Assembly: GCA_965243385.1 (NCBI GenBank)
Contig: CBDEUV010000002.1
Location: 3,968,001 to 4,032,000 of the forward strand
DNA length: 64,000 bases
Direction: 5' to 3'
DNA from: JANSYA01 sp965243385
Lineage (GTDB): Bacteria > Spirochaetota > Leptospiria > Leptospirales > Leptonemataceae
Shown piece by piece: positions 59,181 to 64,000 of this stretch; the first letter of the stretch is position 1; each line of letters begins with the position of its first letter. A program made the translations under genes and the position numbers. The notes under the pieces were generated by a model. That model was not told the DNA's origin and made no database searches. It saw only the letters and a list, made by a program, of their open reading frames with translations.

Positions 59181-60167
59181 TCAGTTATTCAGAAAAAGCG
59201 AGCTGACCGATTCTTCGTTGTGAATGCGGCGGATCGCCTCTCCGTATAATTTGGCCACCGAAAGCGATTTGATTTTGTCGATGCGCTTTTCGGCCGGCAG
59301 ATCGATGGTATTCGATAAAATGATTTCGTCGATGTTGGATTCCTGCAGTCGCGTGATCGCGGGGCCGGACAGCACCGCGTGGGTCGCGCAGGCCATGACG
59401 GAAGCGGCGCCGTTGTTTTTCAGAGCCGCCGCCGCTTTCGTAATCGTGCCGGCGGTGTCGATCATATCGTCATAGAGAATGCAGGTCTTGCCGTTCACGT
59501 CGCCGATGACGTGCATGACTTCGGAAACATTCGCCTGGGGCCGGCGTTTGTCGATGATCGCCAGACCTGCGCCGATTTGCCGCGCCAGGAAGCGCGCGCG
59601 TTCCACGCCGCCGGAGTCGGGCGAGACCACGACCAGATCGCTCAGCTGCTTTTCTTTGATATATTCGACGAAGACCGGGGCGGCGTACAGGTGATCCACG
59701 GGAATGTGAAAGAAACCCTGGATCTGGTCCGCGTGCAGGTCCATGCACAGCAGGCGATTCGGCCCCATCGATTCCAGCAGGTCGGCCATCACGCGGGCGC
59801 TGATCGGCACTCTGGGTTCGCTTTTGCGATCCTGGCGGCCGTAGCCGTAATAGGGCATCACAATCGTCATGCGGGCGGCGGACGCGCGTCGGGCCGCGTC
59901 CATCATCAGGATCAGCTGCATGAGATTGTCGTTGGCCGGGCTGGAAATGGGCTGAATAATAAAGACGTCGCGACCCCGCACGTTTTCGTTCAACTTCACG
60001 GAGATTTCGCCGTCCGAGAAGGTTTTGATCTGCGCGTCGCCCAGGCGCACGTCCAGATAGTCGCAGATTTCCTGAGCCAGCGGTCGGTTGGCTTCTCCGG
60101 AAAAGATTAATTGCTGATAAGATTTCGACACGCGACCGCTCGCTCCCTGTGTTCCCCGATATTTCAC
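59181..60167 (-). CDS. prs: Ribose-phosphate pyrophosphokinase
   Basis: 328 aa. FSDGEISVKLNENVRGRDVFIIQ, ARMTIVMPYYGYGRQDRK and the PRPP-binding loop CILYDDMIDTAGTI are the PRPP synthetase signatures. Makes PRPP from ribose-5-phosphate and ATP for nucleotide, His and Trp synthesis. The ATG overlaps the glmU-like stop by four bases. Confidence 0.96.
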   Translation of the reverse strand: MKYRGTQGASGRVSKSYQQLIFSGEANRPLAQEICDYLDVRLGDAQIKTFSDGEISVKLNENVRGRDVFIIQPISSPANDNLMQLILMMDAARRASAARMTIVMPYYGYGRQDRKSEPRVPISARVMADLLESMGPNRLLCMDLHADQIQGFFHIPVDHLYAAPVFVEYIKEKQLSDLVVVSPDSGGVERARFLARQIGAGLAIIDKRRPQANVSEVMHVIGDVNGKTCILYDDMIDTAGTITKAAAALKNNGAASVMACATHAVLSGPAITRLQESNIDEIILSNTIDLPAEKRIDKIKSLSVAKLYGEAIRRIHNEESVSSLFLNN

Positions 60168-60961
60168 GCGAGCCCGGAGGATTGCGAGAGTTTGAGTTTT
60201 TCTTCTAATAATTGTAGTTCGACGGGGGAGTTTACGCCCTGAGCTTCGGTGGCGTCGTCCAGCGTCACAGTGCCGATGCTGCGACCCGCCTGGCGATTCA
60301 GAACCAGCGCATCCGGCAGATAGTATTCGCCCTGCGCGTTATTGGAACCGATCTGGCGCAGCAGCTCGAAGATGCCGGGACCTTCGAAGACATAGGTGCC
60401 GATGTTGACTTCCTGGATCTTACGCAATTCGTCCGAGGCGTCTTTTTCTTCGACGTTGCGTTCCACCTGGCCGTCCGCGCCCCGCACAATGCGCCCGTAG
60501 CCCGTGGGGTCGTCCATCTTCGTGGTCAGCAGGCTCAGACCATGTCCGCCGGTTTCGTGCGTTTCGAGCAGGCCCCGAAAGCTCGTCCCCTGGATCATGG
60601 GCTGGTCGCCCGAAGCGACCAGGATCGGCCCCGTATAGTCCTGCAGAGCTTCGGCGGCGCACAGAAAGGCGTGGCCGGTGCCCAGCTGTTCCGTTTGTTC
60701 CGCGAACTGGATTTGCAACTCGTTCTCGAGGCCCGCCGCCGCGATGTGGTCCTGAACCAGGCCGCGCACGACTTCCTGTTGATAACCGACGATGAAAACG
60801 ATGCGGCGGATGCCCGCTTCGACCAGGTGCTCAATGACGTGGCTCAAGAGCGGGCGTCCGGCCAGCATGGCCGCGACTTTGGGGCGATCGGATTTCATGC
60901 GCGTACCCTTGCCGGCGGCCAGAACGACCGCGGCCTTCGCGTCTGTGGATGAAATCGCCAT
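60164..60961 (-). CDS. GlmU-type nucleotidyltransferase, N-terminal domain only
   Basis: 265 aa with the pyrophosphorylase signature VVLAAGKGTRMKSDRPKVAAMLAGRPLL and GTGHAFLCAAEAL, VASGDQPMI. It corresponds to the UDP-GlcNAc pyrophosphorylase half of GlmU. The left-handed beta-helix acetyltransferase half is absent, so acetylation must be done by another protein. Coupled to prs by a 4-bp overlap. Confidence 0.87.
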   Translation of the reverse strand: MAISSTDAKAAVVLAAGKGTRMKSDRPKVAAMLAGRPLLSHVIEHLVEAGIRRIVFIVGYQQEVVRGLVQDHIAAAGLENELQIQFAEQTEQLGTGHAFLCAAEALQDYTGPILVASGDQPMIQGTSFRGLLETHETGGHGLSLLTTKMDDPTGYGRIVRGADGQVERNVEEKDASDELRKIQEVNIGTYVFEGPGIFELLRQIGSNNAQGEYYLPDALVLNRQAGRSIGTVTLDDATEAQGVNSPVELQLLEEKLKLSQSSGLA

Positions 60962-61000
60962 CTGAGTCGTAATACGAAAGTCGTGATATGAAAAGGATTG

Positions 61001-61072
61001 CTGGGCCGGGAGGATTCGAACCTCCGTATGCCTGGACCAAAACCAGGTGCCTTACCGCTTGGCGACGGCCCA
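61001..61072 (-). tRNA. tRNA-Gln(TTG)
   Basis: Acceptor TGGGCCG/CGGCCCA, anticodon loop TTTTGGT on CCTGG/CCAGG, T-loop TTCGAAT, discriminator G, no encoded CCA. Lies between ispE and the glmU-like gene on the same strand. Its sequence differs from the island tRNA-Gln. Confidence 0.93.
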
Positions 61073-61121
61073 ATTTCAAACTGTCGTCCCGGGCGATACT
61101 CTTTCGCATCGGGAGTGGGAG

Positions 61122-62102
61122 TCAGCTCTCGACTGTCGCCGCCGTTTCCGCATCCGTCGGCACGTTGCCTGCGAACTGGAATGGCTGAAATCGGTAGTCC
61201 GAAAACCGCTCCCGCATCCGCGCGAGCACCCGCTGTTGCTCTTGCCGATCGGGGACCAATCCGTATAGACTGGAACCGGAACCGCTCAGCGAGGCGAAGC
61301 GTGCGCCGTATTCAAAAAACGAATCCTTTACCGCTTTCAGCGATGCGTGCATCGCGAAAGCCGGCGCTTCAAAATCGTTTTTCAGATCTCGAACCGCGTC
61401 CCAATCTGACATCGCCAGGGCGGCACGCGTATTCGCACGGAGCCCCGACAAGATCCTTGGAGGGGGGGCTGGCTGTAAAGTCCTTTTTAAATGTGAGTAC
61501 GCGATTCCCGTATCCATTTTCAGCAAGGGAAAGCACAGCACGCCCAGGCCGGGACCGACGGCGATTTCTTCGATTATGTCGCCGGTGCCGTGCAGCAGCG
61601 CCGGCCGACCGTACAGAAAAAAGGGCACGTCGGCGCCGAGTGCAGTCGCGACGGGCAACAGGCTTGCCTGGTCCAGGCCGAAGCGCTGTCCGATCCAGGC
61701 GAGCAGGGTGCCGGCGTCGGAGCTGCCGCCTCCCAGGCCGCCGCCGGTCGGCACTCTTTTCTTCAAATGTACGTGCAGTCCGCGATCACGAAGCTCGCGC
61801 GTCGCAAGCAGCGCGCGCCAGACCAGGTTCTGCTCCAGTTGCGATGACGCATCATCCGTGGAACCCCCCTCTGGGGTGGTCGCCCGTTCGCTTACGGATT
61901 CGAAGTCCCCGCGGATCTCGGGAGGCAGCTCGTTTTCAGTGGTGAGCCGATCACCCCGGTCGGGAGAGTCGGCTGTTTCTTCGACGGTGAGAGTGTCGCC
62001 GAAGTCGATCGGCAGAAAGATACTGGAGAGGAAGTGATAACCGTCGGCCGCACGGCGATGATGCACCTGCAGACCGAGGTTGATTTTGGCGGGGCAGAGC
62101 AC
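61122..62102 (-). CDS. ispE: 4-diphosphocytidyl-2-C-methyl-D-erythritol kinase
   Basis: 326 aa GHMP kinase. PAKINLGLQVHHRRAADGYH at the N-terminus and the ATP loop PTGGGLGGGSSDAGTLL are diagnostic for IspE of the MEP isoprenoid pathway. A 35-residue Glu/Thr/Ser-rich insertion (about 45-80) is unusual. Starts with GTG. Confidence 0.92.
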   Translation of the reverse strand: MLCPAKINLGLQVHHRRAADGYHFLSSIFLPIDFGDTLTVEETADSPDRGDRLTTENELPPEIRGDFESVSERATTPEGGSTDDASSQLEQNLVWRALLATRELRDRGLHVHLKKRVPTGGGLGGGSSDAGTLLAWIGQRFGLDQASLLPVATALGADVPFFLYGRPALLHGTGDIIEEIAVGPGLGVLCFPLLKMDTGIAYSHLKRTLQPAPPPRILSGLRANTRAALAMSDWDAVRDLKNDFEAPAFAMHASLKAVKDSFFEYGARFASLSGSGSSLYGLVPDRQEQQRVLARMRERFSDYRFQPFQFAGNVPTDAETAATVES

Positions 62103-62109
62103 CCCGGGT

Positions 62110-62268
62110 TTATTTGCTGAGTTTCTTTTCTACGTACTTTACGTGCTTGCGGGCGCGGGGGTCGAATTTCATGACTTCCAGCTTGCCCTGCTGCTTCTTT
62201 TTATTCTTTGTAAAGGTGTAGAAATGGCCGGTTCCGGCCGTGGACTCGAGTTTGAACAGTTCCCGCAT
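62110..62268 (-). CDS. rpmG: 50S ribosomal protein L33
   Basis: 52 aa, starting MRELFKLESTAGTGHFYTF and ending VKYVEKKLSK. KKKQQGKLEVMKFDPRARKH is the L33 core. No CxxC pairs, so it is a zinc-free paralogue. Eight bp before ispE. Confidence 0.9.
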   Translation of the reverse strand: MRELFKLESTAGTGHFYTFTKNKKKQQGKLEVMKFDPRARKHVKYVEKKLSK

Positions 62269-62377
62269 AGTGGCGCCAGAATCGGGGCGGCCGGTACCGT
62301 GTCCACTGGAAATCCCGGGGGCTCCGATTCCTGCAGGCTTCCTCGAGCGCCCCGGGCTTTATTTGGAAAGGGCGGGG

Positions 62378-64000
62378 CTACTTCTTTTTAGACTTAAACT
62401 CGGCCGCGTCGACTTCGTGTTTGTTCATTTTCAGCCGAAAATTCCCGCGATCCAGGCCGCTCAGCTGGGCCGCCTTCGATATGTTGCCGCGGGTGGCCGC
62501 CAGAGCCCGGCGGATATAATCGGCTTCGAAGGCGTCTTTCGCTTCGAAGTAGATCCGGTCCGGCGCGTCCGCGCTCGACGCTGCTGATTGCGGGGGCGTA
62601 TCCGGGCCTGAATCGCCGGCCGCCGCTGACGCCGTTCCGGGCCGGGCCGCGCCGTCCCCCGCTTTCGAAGTTTCCAGCGACGGATCTGTCGTCACCTGGG
62701 GGTTGTCGTTCGCGACTCCCTGGCGGCGGGCTACGAATACCTGGTCGGTGTTCTGAATCAGCGAGCCGGTGGAATGCAAAATCACCAGGCGATGCACGGC
62801 GTTTTCGAGTTCGCGCACGTTACCGGGCCAGTCGGCCGCTTCCATTAGAGCGAAGATCTCCGGCGAAAAACCTTCGATGCCGCTTTTGTTTTCGAGCCGG
62901 GTGTAGCGCTTGAGAAAGTGCTGCATCAGCGCCGCGATGTCTTCGCGCCGTTCGCGCAGAGCCGGAATGCGCAATACGATCGTCGCCAGCCGGTCGAATA
63001 GATCCCGGCGCATGAGTCCGTCGCCGTCGCCGGCGATATCGCGGTTGGTGGCCGCGACGACGCGCACGTCGACTTTGCGTTCCTGCTTCTGACTGCCCAC
63101 CCGGCGAAACGTGCCTTCCTGTAAAAAGCGCAGCAATTTGGCCTGCATGCCTGGACTCATTTCGCCGACTTCGTCCAGAAAGAGCGTGCCGCCGTCAGCC
63201 GCTTCGAGCAAGCCCGCGCGATCCTGGTCCGCGCCGGTGAAGGCGCCCTTTTCATAGCCGAAGAGTTCGCTCTCCAAAAGCGATTCCACCAGACCCGCGC
63301 AGTTCAGTTTGATAAACGGAGCCTGCGCGCGTTCGCTGCCGCGATGCAAGGCGTCCGCGATTAATTCTTTGCCGACGCCGCGTTCGCCCAGGATCAAAAC
63401 CGACGCCCGCGAAGGGGCGGCCAGCTGGATCAGCCGCTGCACTTCGCGCATCGCTTCGCTGCCGCCGACCAGGGATCGTTCTTTCAATTGCGCGAGATTG
63501 GCCAGAGCCTGATCGCGTTCGTCGGCGACGTGTTCGAAGCGCTGGCTTGTACTCAGCGAGATACCGGTTTGAATGGCGAGCTTCTCGAGAAAATAATAAT
63601 CGTCGCCCTGAAACGGTCGCGGCTCTTCGCGGCTGACCGTAAACAGGCCGTGGGTGTATCGGCTCTCATCTGTGCCGGGATCTCCGGCGAAAGCGAAGAA
63701 CGCCGATTCGGCCCGCGTGGGACGATAGCCGCCGGTGCCCGGTCCGCCCAGCGCCTTCGCCAGTGCTCCGTCGAGTCCGGAGGCCAGGAAGCTGCGATCG
63801 TCGTCGGACTCGATTTGCTCCGCGGCGAATGTGAGCACGGTCGCCCCGCCGTTCTTGTGGTTCGAGTCGGCGGTCAGTGGATCGGAGGTGCCGGCGCTGG
63901 CCAAAAGTCGAAAGCGATATTGTTTACGTACGGGCAAGCGCGAGCCGACGCCGTCTTGCAGCGCGGCGGCCGCATCTGTTTCCCGGGCGGGACCGCTCTG
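62378..64000 (-). CDS. Sigma-54-dependent transcriptional activator (partial)
   Basis: The frame is open to the right edge (upstream codons read SGPARETDAAAALQDGVGS), so the N-terminus is missing. GAF-like sensor (about first 150 residues), AAA+ domain with Walker A LGERGVGKEL, the sigma-54 contact loop EKGAFTGAD, Walker B LFLDEVGEM, and a C-terminal Fis-type HTH (YIRRALAATRGNISKAAQLSGLDRGNF). No receiver domain in the visible part. Target genes unknown. Confidence 0.9.
   Translation of the reverse strand, partial: QSGPARETDAAAALQDGVGSRLPVRKQYRFRLLASAGTSDPLTADSNHKNGGATVLTFAAEQIESDDDRSFLASGLDGALAKALGGPGTGGYRPTRAESAFFAFAGDPGTDESRYTHGLFTVSREEPRPFQGDDYYFLEKLAIQTGISLSTSQRFEHVADERDQALANLAQLKERSLVGGSEAMREVQRLIQLAAPSRASVLILGERGVGKELIADALHRGSERAQAPFIKLNCAGLVESLLESELFGYEKGAFTGADQDRAGLLEAADGGTLFLDEVGEMSPGMQAKLLRFLQEGTFRRVGSQKQERKVDVRVVAATNRDIAGDGDGLMRRDLFDRLATIVLRIPALRERREDIAALMQHFLKRYTRLENKSGIEGFSPEIFALMEAADWPGNVRELENAVHRLVILHSTGSLIQNTDQVFVARRQGVANDNPQVTTDPSLETSKAGDGAARPGTASAAAGDSGPDTPPQSAASSADAPDRIYFEAKDAFEADYIRRALAATRGNISKAAQLSGLDRGNFRLKMNKHEVDAAEFKSKKK

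Overview
The window looks like a chromosome segment of a GC-rich spirochaete of the Leptospirales type (Leptospira, Leptonema or Turneriella relatives). This is an inference from four things: many exported proteins with relaxed spirochaetal lipoboxes (LSC, SAC, AAC), 7TMR-DISM receptors fused to a kinase or a cyclase, class III adenylate cyclases and STAS proteins, and a Leptospira-like set of small lipoproteins. No tRNA gene here encodes its CCA end.

Layout. 1-5992: partial AraC-type regulator, serine hydrolase with an MFS exporter and divergent TetR, quinone-oxidoreductase-like MDR protein with divergent TetR. 5993-18587: a 12.1-kb genomic island integrated at the 3' end of tRNA-Ser(GGA). 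18792-20801: NsrR-type regulator, adenylate cyclase and truncated haemoglobin with operator-like palindromes. 20925-35854: hybrid histidine kinase receptor, membrane hydrolase, propeller lipoproteins, deaminase, acyl-CoA dehydrogenase with palindromic operators, histidine kinase, glycosyltransferase-like protein, amidohydrolase, STAS protein. 35960-43154: cobalamin riboswitch followed by a probable B12 acquisition locus (lipoproteins, TonB-dependent receptor, DUF4430 protein, DUF6580-like membrane protein) with a convergent cobS. 43161-53949: Kef antiporter with its oxidoreductase, frameshifted dienoyl-CoA reductase, STAS, HlyIII, cyclase receptor, response regulator, DMT exporter, small lipoprotein. 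53971-64000: unknown 517-aa protein, then housekeeping genes on the minus strand: ftsH, pth, rplY, prs, glmU-like, tRNA-Gln, ispE, rpmG and a sigma-54 activator cut by the window edge.

The island is the most unusual part. Its ends can be read directly: attL (6354-6359) and attR (18501-18506) share the core CGGAGA. The large serine recombinase at the right end reads through attR into the tRNA-Ser gene. The missing last codons of its gene lie at the left end just inside attL, so attP sits inside the recombinase coding sequence and integration swaps the protein's C-terminus. The cargo is two divergent tRNA arrays, 26 recognisable tRNA genes covering 19 amino acids plus one 260-nt interrupted tRNA-like RNA. 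They are bracketed by 1.3-1.5-kb inverted repeats that appear identical apart from two indels, and each array leads into the same two small protein genes (a zinc-ribbon protein and an unknown 144-aa protein). A second, truncated recombinase copy keeps an unsplit attP. Next to it is an AT-rich gene for a 937-aa HD-domain plus Hsp90-like ATPase, a plausible defence protein. Several tRNAs are structurally odd: leucine tRNAs without a long variable arm, a tyrosine tRNA without a D-arm, and one with an ambiguous anticodon loop.
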